Positions 18,431-25,607 of a stretch of DNA of 64,000 bases are shown in pieces. Location: contig NZ_JBLWFK010000002.1 of the NCBI RefSeq assembly GCF_048323675.1, positions 496,001 to 560,000 of the forward strand, written 5' to 3'. The notes under the pieces were generated by a model. That model was not told the origin of the DNA and ran no database searches. It worked only from the letters and a program-made list of their open reading frames with translations. This stretch comes from Mangrovimicrobium sp048323675 (lineage in GTDB: Bacteria > Pseudomonadota > Gammaproteobacteria > Pseudomonadales > Halieaceae). Position 1 is the first letter of the stretch. Each line of letters opens with the position of its first letter. Both the position numbers and the translations under genes were made by a program.

Positions 18431-18970
18431 ATCAGCATCAAGAAAGACACTAAAGGCGCCAGCAAAAAGGCGCTGACCAACGACCAGATCACGTCGGACC
18501 CGGTTCGCCTGATCGGAGCCGATGGCGAGCAGGTTGGTATCGTTTCTTTAAGCGAGGCCAAGGCAGCGGCTGAAGCCGCAGGGTTGGACCTCGTTCTGAT
18601 AGCTGATTCAGACCCGGCAGTCTGCAAGATCATGGACTACGGGAAACATATCTTTGAGGCGAAGAAACAGAAAGCTGCGCAGAAGAAAAAGGCGAAGCGG
18701 ACGCAAATCAAAGAAATGAAGTTTCGTCCAGGGACGGAAGAAGGGGATTACCAGGTCAAGCTACGCAACCTGGTACGTTTCCTAGAGCAAGGCGATAAAG
18801 CCAAAGTCACCCTGCGTTTTCGCGGGCGTGAAATGGCCCACCAGGAAATCGGTATGGAATTACTCAAACGAGTAGAAACCGACCTGGCCGAATTGGGTTC
18901 TGTCGAGCAATTCCCGAAAATGGAAGGCCGACAGCTCACAATGGTGATCGCACCGAAGAAGAAGCAATAA
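18431..18970 (+). CDS. infC: Translation initiation factor IF-3 with an ATC start
   Basis: IF-3 binds the 30S subunit and rejects wrong start codons. The protein of 179 residues carries the N-domain (ALTNDQITSDPVRLIGADGEQVGIVSLSEA), the lysine-rich linker (AKKQKAAQKKKAKRTQIKEMKFRPGT) and the C-domain. There is no ATG, GTG or TTG at the right place: GGAGA (18419-18423) is followed at 7 bases by ATC (18431); a second in-frame ATC is at 18437. The only in-frame ATG upstream lies well inside thrS. Rare starts (ATT, ATA, ATC) are known for infC and underlie IF-3 autoregulation. Confidence 0.93.
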   Translation: MSIKKDTKGASKKALTNDQITSDPVRLIGADGEQVGIVSLSEAKAAAEAAGLDLVLIADSDPAVCKIMDYGKHIFEAKKQKAAQKKKAKRTQIKEMKFRPGTEEGDYQVKLRNLVRFLEQGDKAKVTLRFRGREMAHQEIGMELLKRVETDLAELGSVEQFPKMEGRQLTMVIAPKKKQ

Positions 18971-19030
18971 CGGCACTGTGACGCCTTATTCGCTTCATTG
19001 TTTTTACTGCTAAATGCGGAGTATTTGAAA

Positions 19031-19225
19031 ATGCCAAAAGCAAAAGTTCACAGCGGCGCTGCCAAACGGTTCAAGAAAACCGCCGGCGGCTACAAGCGTA
19101 AAAGCGCGTACAAAAGCCACATCCTGACCAAGATGACCACCAAGCGGAAGCGTCAGCTGCGTGGAACCTCCATGATTCACAAGAGTGATGAGGTTCTGAT
19201 CGATCGCATGCTGCGCGCCAAGTAA
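19031..19225 (+). CDS. rpmI: 50S ribosomal protein L35
   Basis: A 64-residue, very basic ribosomal protein: MPKAKVHSGAAKRFKKTAGGYKRKSAYKSHIL and a C-terminus ending in MLRAK, both family hallmarks. ATG 19031 is the conserved start; an upstream ATG at 18998 only adds 11 non-conserved residues. It sits between infC and rplT as in most gammaproteobacteria, 60 bases after infC and 27 before rplT, presumably in one operon. Confidence 0.97.
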   Translation: MPKAKVHSGAAKRFKKTAGGYKRKSAYKSHILTKMTTKRKRQLRGTSMIHKSDEVLIDRMLRAK

Positions 19226-19252
19226 CCGGTTAAATAGGAAAGGAGAAGACTT

Positions 19253-19609
19253 ATGCCTCGCGTAAAACGTGGTGTGGTGGCACATCGCCGTCACAAGAAA
19301 ATCCTGAAACAGGCCAAAGGTTACTACGGTGCCCGCAGCCGCGTGTTTCGAGTTGCCAAGCAGGCCGTTACCAAGGCCGGGCAGTATGCATACCGTGACC
19401 GTCGTCAGCGCAAGCGTCAGTTCCGCGCGCTGTGGATCACCCGTATCAACGCCCAGTCCCGCGCTAACGGCCTGAGCTACAGCAAGCTGATCGACGGCCT
19501 GAAAAAGGCTGACATCGGTCTGGATCGTCGCGTCCTGGCGGACCTGGCGGTACACGACAAGCCTGCTTTTGCAGCGGTTGTGGAGCAAGCGAAGGCCGCT
19601 CTGGCCTAA
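19253..19609 (+). CDS. rplT: 50S ribosomal protein L20
   Basis: A 118-residue basic protein that is an early assembly factor of the 50S subunit. It begins MPRVKRGVVAHRRHKKILKQAKGYYGARSRVFRVAKQAV, the conserved long basic helix, and has the globular C-terminal domain. AAAGGAGA precedes the start. In relatives L20 represses its own operon by binding rpmI leader RNA; no obvious copy of that site can be shown here. A strong intrinsic terminator follows at 19659-19696. Confidence 0.97.
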   Translation: MPRVKRGVVAHRRHKKILKQAKGYYGARSRVFRVAKQAVTKAGQYAYRDRRQRKRQFRALWITRINAQSRANGLSYSKLIDGLKKADIGLDRRVLADLAVHDKPAFAAVVEQAKAALA

Positions 19610-19658
19610 GCCCACCCCCACCGCGATTCGTCGCGGTTCGCTGGCTACACTGAAGTAC

Positions 19659-19696
19659 AAGAAGGGAAAGGGCTTCGCTCTTTCCCTTCTTTTTTG
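19659..19696 (+). terminator. Intrinsic terminator after rplT
   Basis: A 12-base perfect stem (AAGAAGGGAAAG with CTTTCCCTTCTT) can be extended by GC pairs in the loop and is followed directly by a T run. It ends the thrS-infC-rpmI-rplT transcript. Confidence 0.9.
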
Positions 19697-19772
19697 CTCG
19701 TGAAAATGGTGCCCAAACATCGTCACGCAGCATTTTTGGGATAGAGTCGGGGGCTTTGTCGCCCGCCCAGAC

Positions 19773-19872
19773 CATTCCCCATGAGGATTCGGGACACGCC
19801 GTGAACCCGTCCGTGGGGGCTCGGCAGCGGCCATCCATGGCCGCTGACGGTCCCGAATCCTCATGGGGAATG
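19773..19872. repeat. Structured palindrome, family I copy 1
   Basis: Perfect 23-base outer arms (19773-19795 and 19850-19872) enclose a conserved interior: GCCGTGAA, a small hairpin with loop TCCG, GGCTCGG, and a second hairpin with 8-base arms around ATCCAT, then ACG. Copy 2 at 19953-20052 has the same conserved interior on the other strand but different sequences in all three stems. Confidence 0.88.
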
Positions 19873-19952
19873 CTCTGTGCTCCTGAGCAACGAGTGCATA
19901 TGCCTGTGCGTACGCTCCGATACCGGTTTCGGAGCACAAAAGGTAGCGCTGG

Positions 19953-20052
19953 TGAGGCGCAGGGGCCATACGGGACCGTGGCGCGCATGGATGCGCGCCC
20001 CGAGCCTACACGGATGTATTCACGGCGAGTCCCGTATGGCCCCTGCGCCTCA
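19953..20052. repeat. Structured palindrome, family I copy 2
   Basis: Perfect 24-base outer arms (19953-19976 and 20029-20052) unrelated to copy 1 except for GGGAC at their inner ends. Read on the minus strand the interior repeats the pattern of copy 1: GCCGTGAA, hairpin TACA-TCCG-TGTA, GGCTCGG, hairpin with 7-base arms around ATCCAT, ACG. It is inverted relative to copy 1. Confidence 0.88.
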
Positions 20053-20111
20053 GCAGTGCGGGAATACGCGACACAACAAATCGAACACAACACGACATCG
20101 AGACACACCGC

Positions 20112-21125
20112 ATGGAAAACCTCGAAGCACTGGCCACCGAGGCCAGGACCAAAATCGAAGCCGCCGAGGACGGCGCCACGCTGGAACAGCTGCGCGTCGA
20201 CTACCTCGGCAAGAAGGGCCAGCTGACCGCGCTGCTCAAGGGGCTCGGCCAGTTGTCGGCCGAGGAACGCCCCAAGGCCGGCGCGCTGATCAACGTGGTC
20301 AAGCAGGAATTGCAGGACCTCATCGGCACTCGCAAGAGCGACCTCGAAACCAGCGCCGTGGCGGCCAAACTCGCGGCGGAGACCATCGACGTCACGCTGC
20401 CCGGACGCGGCCAGTCCACCGGCGGCCTGCACCCGATCACCCGCACCATGGAGCGGATGGAGGCTTTCTTCAGCGCCATCGGCTTTGATGTGGTGGAAGG
20501 CCCGGAGATCGAGGATGACTACCACAACTTCGAGGCGCTCAACATTCCCGCACACCACCCGGCGCGGGCGATGCACGACACATTTTACGTGGACGAGCAC
20601 ACGGTGCTGCGCACGCATACTTCACCGGTACAGGTGCGGGTGATGGAAACTACCGAGCCGCCGCTCAAGGTGATCTGCCCGGGGCGCGTCTACCGCTGCG
20701 ATTCCGACCTGACCCACACGCCGATGTTCCACCAGGTGGAGGGGCTGTTGATCGACGAGCACTCTTCGTTCGCGGACCTCAAGGGCCTGATCGAGCAGTT
20801 CCTGCAGGTGTTTTTCGAGAAAGACCTCGCGGTACGATTCCGTCCGTCCTACTTCCCCTTCACCGAGCCCTCGGCGGAAGTGGACATCCAGTGCGTGAAC
20901 TGCGGCGGCAGCGGCTGCCGCGTGTGCAGCCAGACCGGCTGGATCGAGATTCTCGGCTGCGGCATGGTTCACCCCAGCGTATTCGAGAAATCCAACATCG
21001 ACCCGGAAAAATACAGCGGTTTTGCCTTCGGCATGGGCGTGGAGCGCCTGGCCATGCTGCGCTACGGCGTGAACGACCTGCGCCTGTTCTTCGACAACGA
21101 CCTGCGCTTCCTCGAGCAGTTCTGA
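20112..21125 (+). CDS. pheS: Phenylalanine-tRNA ligase alpha subunit
   Basis: Catalytic alpha subunit of the heterotetrameric PheRS. The 337-residue protein has an N-terminal coiled-coil that binds the tRNA (about 1-90) and the class II core with HPITRTMERMEAFFSAIGF, the motif 2 region CPGRVYRCDSDLTHTPMFHQVEGL, the four-cysteine stretch CVNCGGSGCRVC near 260 and motif 3 GFAFGMGVERLAML near 300. It lies 19 bases before pheT and is cotranscribed with it. The leader contains two large palindromes that might influence its expression. Confidence 0.97.
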   Translation: MENLEALATEARTKIEAAEDGATLEQLRVDYLGKKGQLTALLKGLGQLSAEERPKAGALINVVKQELQDLIGTRKSDLETSAVAAKLAAETIDVTLPGRGQSTGGLHPITRTMERMEAFFSAIGFDVVEGPEIEDDYHNFEALNIPAHHPARAMHDTFYVDEHTVLRTHTSPVQVRVMETTEPPLKVICPGRVYRCDSDLTHTPMFHQVEGLLIDEHSSFADLKGLIEQFLQVFFEKDLAVRFRPSYFPFTEPSAEVDIQCVNCGGSGCRVCSQTGWIEILGCGMVHPSVFEKSNIDPEKYSGFAFGMGVERLAMLRYGVNDLRLFFDNDLRFLEQF

Positions 21126-21144
21126 CCAGGGTGAGAGACGAAAC

Positions 21145-23520
21145 ATGATTATCAGTGAACAGTGGTTGCGGGAATGGGTCAGTCCGGAACTGTCGACGGA
21201 AGAACTGGCCCACCAGATCACCATGGCCGGCCTCGAGGTCGACGCGATCGACCCGGTCGCCGGGGACTTCAGCGGCGTGATTGTCGGGGAAATCCTGCGT
21301 GCGGAGCCGCACCCGGACGCCGACAAGCTGCGGGTTTGCGCGGTCAGCACCGGTGCGGAAACGCTGCAGATCGTCTGCGGCGCGCCCAACGCCCGCCCGG
21401 GCCTGAAAGCACCGTTGGCGATGGTTGGCGGCGTACTGCCCGGCGATTTCAAGATCAAGAAGGCGAAATTGCGCGGCGTTGAATCCGTCGGCATGCTCTG
21501 CGCCGAAAAGGAACTGGACCTGTCCGACGCGGACGAGGGCCTGATGGAGCTGGCCGCAGACGCGCCCCTGGGTGTCGACCTGCGCGACTACCTCGGCCTG
21601 GACGACAGGATTATCGAAATTGGCCTGACCCCCAATCGCGCCGACTGCCTCGGCCTGCGGGGTATCGCCCGCGAGGTCGGCCTGCTCAACAGGTTGCCGG
21701 TCGAGGGGCCGCAGATCGCACCGGTGGCGCCCGCCATCGACGACGTTTTCCCGGTCACGCTGGAAGCGCCGGAGCGCTGTCCGCGTTTTGTCGGCCGGGT
21801 AATCCGCAATATCGATATTCGCCGCCCGAGCCCCCTGTGGCTGCAGGAAAAACTGCGCCGGGTGGGCCTGCGCTCCATCGATCCGGTGGTGGACGTCACC
21901 AACTACGTGATGATGGAACTGGGCCAGCCCATGCACGCCTACGACCTCGCCAAATTGAGCGGCGGCATTCGCGTGCGCACCGCCACGGCCGGCGAGGAAC
22001 TGGTCCTGCTCGACGGCCAGTCCATCGAGATGGACGCGGAAACCCTGGTGATCGCCGACCACGAGCGCGCCCTCGGCATGGCCGGGATCATGGGCGGGGA
22101 GGGCAGTGGCGTGGGTGAGATGACCCGCGACGTGTTCCTCGAAGTGGCCTTTTTTACGCCTGACCTGCTCGCCGGCAAGGCTCGCTCCTACGGCCTGCAT
22201 ACCGATGCCTCGCACCGCTTCGAGCGCGGGGTCGACTTTGAACTGCAGGCACAGGCGATGGAGCGCGCGACCGCGCTGCTGCTGGACATCGTCGGCGGCG
22301 AAGCCGGTCCGCTCGAATCCACCGTCGCCGCCGAACACCTGCCGGTCCGCGCGGACATCACTCTGCGTGAAGAGCGTATCCCGCGCATGCTCGGCTTTGG
22401 CATGGCGGGAGACGAAGTCGAACGTATCCTCTCCGGGCTCGGTCTCGGCGTCCACAAAATCGATGGCGGCTGGCGCTGCAGCGTGCCCAGCTGGCGCTTC
22501 GACATGAGCATCGAGGCGGATCTGCTGGAGGAGTTGGCCCGCGTCTACGGCTACAACAACCTGCCGGTAACCGCGATCAAGTCGGCGCTGCATATTCCCG
22601 CCTACCAGGAAAGCCAGGTCGGCATGCCGCGGTTGCGGGCGCACCTCGCCGCGCGCGGCTACCGCGAGGCGATCACCTACAGTTTTGTCGAACCGCGGGT
22701 ACAGCAGCTGATCGACCCCGGCATCGAGCCGGTGTCCCTGAGCAACCCGATCTCCGCGGACATGTCGGTGATGCGCACCAGCCTGTTGCCCGGCCTCCTG
22801 TCGGCCCTGCTGCGCAATACCAGCCGCCAGCAGGGCCGCGTGCGGATGTTCGAATCCGGCCTGCGTTTCCTGCCGGGCAAGGATGGCCTCGAACAGGAAC
22901 CCGCGCTCGCCATGCTGGTTTACGGCCCGCGCCATGCGGAGAGCTGGACCCAGAAAGCCGAAGCGGTTGATTTCTTTGACCTGAAGGGCGACCTGGAGAG
23001 CCTCTTCGAACTTGCGCGCGTAAGCGGGGAAATCCAGTTCAGCGCCGCCCAGCGGGATGCACTGCATCCGGGGCAGACAGCCAGCGTACTGCGCAATGGA
23101 GAAGTCGTAGGCTATATCGGCGCGCTGCATCCCCAGGTGGGCAAGGCGCTGGATATCAATGGCACTGTCTACGTCTGCGAAATCCTGCTGTCGGCGGTCC
23201 TCACAGCGGGGATACCGGCCTTCAGCGAGGTTTCCAAATACCCGGAAGTGCGCCGCGACCTCGCCATCGTGGTGGACAAGGAAGTAGCGGCCGGAAATAT
23301 CGTCGCAAATGTTCGTGCCTCAGCGGGAACTTACCTCAGGGACTTAACCCTCTTTGATGTGTATGAGGGCAAAGGCATTGATCCTAAAAGAAAAAGTCTA
23401 GCTATTGGTTTGACATTCTGCGATCTATCGCGCACTCTTAGTGAGGAAGATGTCAATCTGGCCGTGAATCAAGTAATTGATTCATTGGAAAAAAACTACA
23501 ATGCCGAGCTCAGGAGCTAG
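21145..23520 (+). CDS. pheT: Phenylalanine-tRNA ligase beta subunit
   Basis: Beta subunit of PheRS, 791 residues, standard length. It shows an OB-fold EMAP-like domain near the N-terminus (GEILRAEPHPDADKLRVCAVSTG), the B3/B4 editing region with ISNPI-type and HRFERG motifs, the B5 domain, the inactive class II-like core (VEPRVQQLID, ISADMSVMRTSLLPGLL) and the C-terminal RNA-binding domain FSEVSKYPEVRRDLA. GTGAGAG precedes the start. Base composition at the extreme 3' end (23330-23500) becomes noticeably more AT-rich than the rest of the gene. Confidence 0.97.
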   Translation: MIISEQWLREWVSPELSTEELAHQITMAGLEVDAIDPVAGDFSGVIVGEILRAEPHPDADKLRVCAVSTGAETLQIVCGAPNARPGLKAPLAMVGGVLPGDFKIKKAKLRGVESVGMLCAEKELDLSDADEGLMELAADAPLGVDLRDYLGLDDRIIEIGLTPNRADCLGLRGIAREVGLLNRLPVEGPQIAPVAPAIDDVFPVTLEAPERCPRFVGRVIRNIDIRRPSPLWLQEKLRRVGLRSIDPVVDVTNYVMMELGQPMHAYDLAKLSGGIRVRTATAGEELVLLDGQSIEMDAETLVIADHERALGMAGIMGGEGSGVGEMTRDVFLEVAFFTPDLLAGKARSYGLHTDASHRFERGVDFELQAQAMERATALLLDIVGGEAGPLESTVAAEHLPVRADITLREERIPRMLGFGMAGDEVERILSGLGLGVHKIDGGWRCSVPSWRFDMSIEADLLEELARVYGYNNLPVTAIKSALHIPAYQESQVGMPRLRAHLAARGYREAITYSFVEPRVQQLIDPGIEPVSLSNPISADMSVMRTSLLPGLLSALLRNTSRQQGRVRMFESGLRFLPGKDGLEQEPALAMLVYGPRHAESWTQKAEAVDFFDLKGDLESLFELARVSGEIQFSAAQRDALHPGQTASVLRNGEVVGYIGALHPQVGKALDINGTVYVCEILLSAVLTAGIPAFSEVSKYPEVRRDLAIVVDKEVAAGNIVANVRASAGTYLRDLTLFDVYEGKGIDPKRKSLAIGLTFCDLSRTLSEEDVNLAVNQVIDSLEKNYNAELRS

Positions 23521-23530
23521 GTGAGGGGAC

Positions 23531-23839
23531 ATGACCGCGCTGACCAAGTCCGAAATGGCTGAGCGCCTGTTCGAGGAACTGGGGCTCAACAAGCGTGAAG
23601 CCAAGGAAATCGTCGAACTCTTTTTCGAAGAGATTCGTTCGTGCCTTGAAAACAACGAGCAGGTCAAATTGTCCGGTTTCGGCAATTTCGACCTGCGGGA
23701 CAAGAGTCAGCGCCCCGGGCGCAACCCCAAAACCGGCGAGGAAATCCCCATCTCTGCGCGCAGGGTGGTGACATTCCGTCCAGGGCAAAAGCTGAAAGCC
23801 CGAGTGGAAGAATATGCTGGAACCGAGCAACAACCATGA
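23531..23839 (+). CDS. ihfA: Integration host factor alpha subunit
   Basis: DNA-bending nucleoid protein, partner of IhfB. The 102-residue protein begins MTALTKSEMAERLFEELGLNKREAKEIVELFFEEI and has the DNA-inserting arm RPGRNPKTGEEIPISARRVVTFRPGQKLK with the key proline in NPKTGE. The gene follows pheT by 10 bases, the usual pheST-ihfA arrangement. Start ATG 23531 is preceded by GTGAGGGGAC. Confidence 0.97.
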   Translation: MTALTKSEMAERLFEELGLNKREAKEIVELFFEEIRSCLENNEQVKLSGFGNFDLRDKSQRPGRNPKTGEEIPISARRVVTFRPGQKLKARVEEYAGTEQQP

Positions 23840-24176
23840 ATTGCCCGCGATCCCGGGCAAGCGGTATTTCACCATAGGGGAAGTGAGTGAACTCTGTGCG
23901 GTCAAACCGCACGTGCTGCGTTACTGGGAGCAGGAGTTTCCCCAGCTGAAGCCGGTCAAGCGGCGGGGCAACCGCCGCTACTACCAGCGCGAGGATGTCC
24001 TCACCATCCGCCAGATCCGCAGCCTGCTCTACGACCAGGGCTACACCATCGGCGGCGCCCGCCAGCGCATGACCGACGATGTCGAGAGCAGCGACGACAC
24101 ACACATCCAGGCCGTGATCCGGGAAACCATCGAAGAGCTGGAAGAACTGCTGAAAACCCTGTCTCCATCGAAATAG
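23814..24176 (+). CDS. MerR-family transcriptional regulator
   Basis: A 120-residue regulator. The N-terminal MerR winged helix is clear: RYFTIGEVSELCAVKPHVLRYWEQEFPQLKPVKRRGNRRYYQREDVLTIRQIRSLLYDQGYTIGGARQRM, followed by a short acidic helix (EETIEELEELL-like) for dimerisation. There is no C-terminal effector domain. It overlaps the 3' end of ihfA by 26 bases, so it is translated from the same mRNA. This small MerR protein next to ihfA is common in gammaproteobacteria; its regulon is not known to me. Confidence 0.88.
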   Translation: MLEPSNNHELPAIPGKRYFTIGEVSELCAVKPHVLRYWEQEFPQLKPVKRRGNRRYYQREDVLTIRQIRSLLYDQGYTIGGARQRMTDDVESSDDTHIQAVIRETIEELEELLKTLSPSK

Positions 24177-24179
24177 AGT

Positions 24180-24207
24180 TTGTAAGCAGGGCGGTTTTGA
24201 GTATAAT
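24180..24207 (+). promoter_or_regulatory. tRNA-Pro promoter
   Basis: A -35 box TTGTAA (24180-24185) and a perfect -10 box TATAAT (24202-24207) are 16 bases apart and end 26 bases before the tRNA-Pro gene. Confidence 0.75.
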
Positions 24208-24233
24208 GCCGCCCTCGCAAACGATGCGATTTT

Positions 24234-24310
24234 CGGGGCGTAGCGCAGTCTGGTAGCGCACCACACTGGGGGTGTGGTGGTCGTAGGTTCAAATCCTGCC
24301 GTCCCGACCA
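24234..24310 (+). tRNA. tRNA-Pro (GGG)
   Basis: A 77-base cloverleaf: acceptor CGGGGCG with CGTCCCG (one G-T pair), D-arm GCGCAGTCTGGTAGCGC, anticodon stem CCACA/TGTGG with loop CTGGGGG (anticodon GGG), T-arm GTAGGTTCAAATCCTGC and an encoded CCA. The promoter at 24180-24207 and terminator at 24336-24367 make it a complete single unit. Confidence 0.96.
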
Positions 24311-24335
24311 AATTTCAAAAATTCCTGCTCAGTCG

Positions 24336-24367
24336 AAAGCCGATCACACTACAGTGATCGGCTTTTT
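24336..24367 (+). terminator. Intrinsic terminator after tRNA-Pro
   Basis: A 12-base stem (24336-24347 with 24354-24365) containing GCCGATCAC and its complement, with a 6-base loop and a run of five T. It ends the tRNA-Pro transcript. Confidence 0.88.
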
Positions 24368-24530
24368 CATTTCAGGCATACTCTCATCCGGAAACGTCCG
24401 GTTCGCTCTCCCAGTCCACGTCGCAAACCAATATCGCGATGAACTACCGCAGGCTATTTCCCCGCCCGCTGCCAGGACTCGTCGAGACGCAAGCCGATAA
24501 CCGAAAAACGAATAAAATAGCCTGGAGTCG

Positions 24531-25454
24531 ATGTCCATGTCGCAACATCCCGAGAGTGCGCCCGACTGGTTTGTTCGCGCCATCCACACGCCTCGGGAAA
24601 GCTGTATCGTCCAGGTCGACGGTTGCGCGATACACTACCTGCGTTGGGGTGACCGGAAGCGTCCGGGACTGGTGTTTGTTCCGCCCAGCGGAGGTCATGC
24701 ACACTGGTTCGCACACGTAGCCCCCCTGTTGGCCGACCAGTTCCACGTTATCGCACTCGATCCCGCCGGCAGTGGCGATTCCGGTCGGCGTGATTCCTAC
24801 GGGCAGGACTCGATTAGCGCAGAGATACTCTCAGTCTGTGCTGATTCCGGTATGTTTTCAGCAAAGTGCCCGCCCACTGTGGTGGGGCATAGCGCCGGTG
24901 CCCAGTGGGTCGTGCGGACGGCGCAGGCTCATGGAAAACAATTCCTGGGTGTGATCGCCATCGACGGGCTGCGCTACGACGAACTGGAAAAGGACCATGC
25001 CGTCAAAATCCTGAAGGGGCGGACCTTCGAGCCGCGCCCGGCAAAAGTCTATCCGAGCCGGGAAGAGGCGCTAGCGAAATTCCGCCTTGCACCCGCTCCC
25101 CTGCAGGAGGTCAGCAATACGTTTGTCGTCGATTACATCGCCGAACATTCATTTCGCGAAACCGACGGTGGCTGGACGACGAAGTACGACCCGGCCCAGG
25201 GCGCGACCATCGACCTCGCCCTGGAGTTGAAAGATGCCCTGGGGAAGCTCGCCTGTCACGGCGCCGCCCTTTATTCCGAGTTTACCCACCTCGCTGAAGC
25301 CGATGTCGCCGACCGGATGGGCGAACTGAACGGGCCCGCAGTACCGGTCTTTATCATTCCCGGCACCAGTCATTACCCGCAGATCGACCAGCCCTTCGCG
25401 TTTGTCGCCGCGCTCAAGGGCGTCGTGCTGACCTGGATAGCGAGTCGCGGTTAG
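24531..25454 (+). CDS. Alpha/beta-fold hydrolase
   Basis: A 307-residue cytoplasmic hydrolase of unknown substrate. It has the oxyanion region VFVPPSGGHAHWF near 45, strand VIALDPAGSGDSG near 80, the nucleophile elbow VVGHSAGAQW near 120 (Ser in GHSAG) and the catalytic His in PGTSHYPQIDQP near the C-terminus. The start may be ATG 24531 or the next ATG at 24537. It stands alone between tRNA-Pro and a convergent 5'-nucleotidase gene. Family membership is clear; the specific reaction is not. Confidence 0.85.
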   Translation: MSMSQHPESAPDWFVRAIHTPRESCIVQVDGCAIHYLRWGDRKRPGLVFVPPSGGHAHWFAHVAPLLADQFHVIALDPAGSGDSGRRDSYGQDSISAEILSVCADSGMFSAKCPPTVVGHSAGAQWVVRTAQAHGKQFLGVIAIDGLRYDELEKDHAVKILKGRTFEPRPAKVYPSREEALAKFRLAPAPLQEVSNTFVVDYIAEHSFRETDGGWTTKYDPAQGATIDLALELKDALGKLACHGAALYSEFTHLAEADVADRMGELNGPAVPVFIIPGTSHYPQIDQPFAFVAALKGVVLTWIASRG

Positions 25455-25530
25455 GGGGCAAGACTTAGAACCCGGTGTTTGCCAGCACCTGTCTAATTCA
25501 AAGCGTTTTCGCTACGAGAGTGGGCCTGCA

Positions 25531-25562
25531 ATAAAAAGCCGCGGTCCTGACAAACCGCGGCT
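25531..25562 (-). terminator. Intrinsic terminator of the 5'-nucleotidase gene
   Basis: On the minus strand, an 8-base stem AGCCGCGG/CCGCGGCT with a 10-base loop is followed by five T. It lies 46 bases after the stop codon at 25608. Confidence 0.85.
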
Positions 25563-25607
25563 GTGGACCAAATGGCGTGCTGGTACCGCCTGGCACAGTC
25601 AGGGTGA

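Larger units (their letters stand above)
19610..20111. other. Long rplT-pheS spacer filled with structured DNA
   Basis: About 500 bases without a gene. In order it holds a short hairpin with a TTCG loop (19620-19637), a strong terminator (19659-19696), two long palindromic elements (19773-19872 and 19953-20052, described separately), and the pheS leader. I see no pheM-like leader peptide with a run of Phe codons. Confidence 0.75.

Noticed and set aside
19873..20111. pheM-like leader peptide and attenuator before pheS
   Set aside because: No short frame with a run of Phe codons followed by a terminator could be found; the palindromes there lack T runs.
20860..23130. Minus-strand frame of 756 residues opposite pheS-pheT
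   Set aside because: Antisense of conserved synthetase genes, low-complexity His/Gln/Ala-rich product without motifs.
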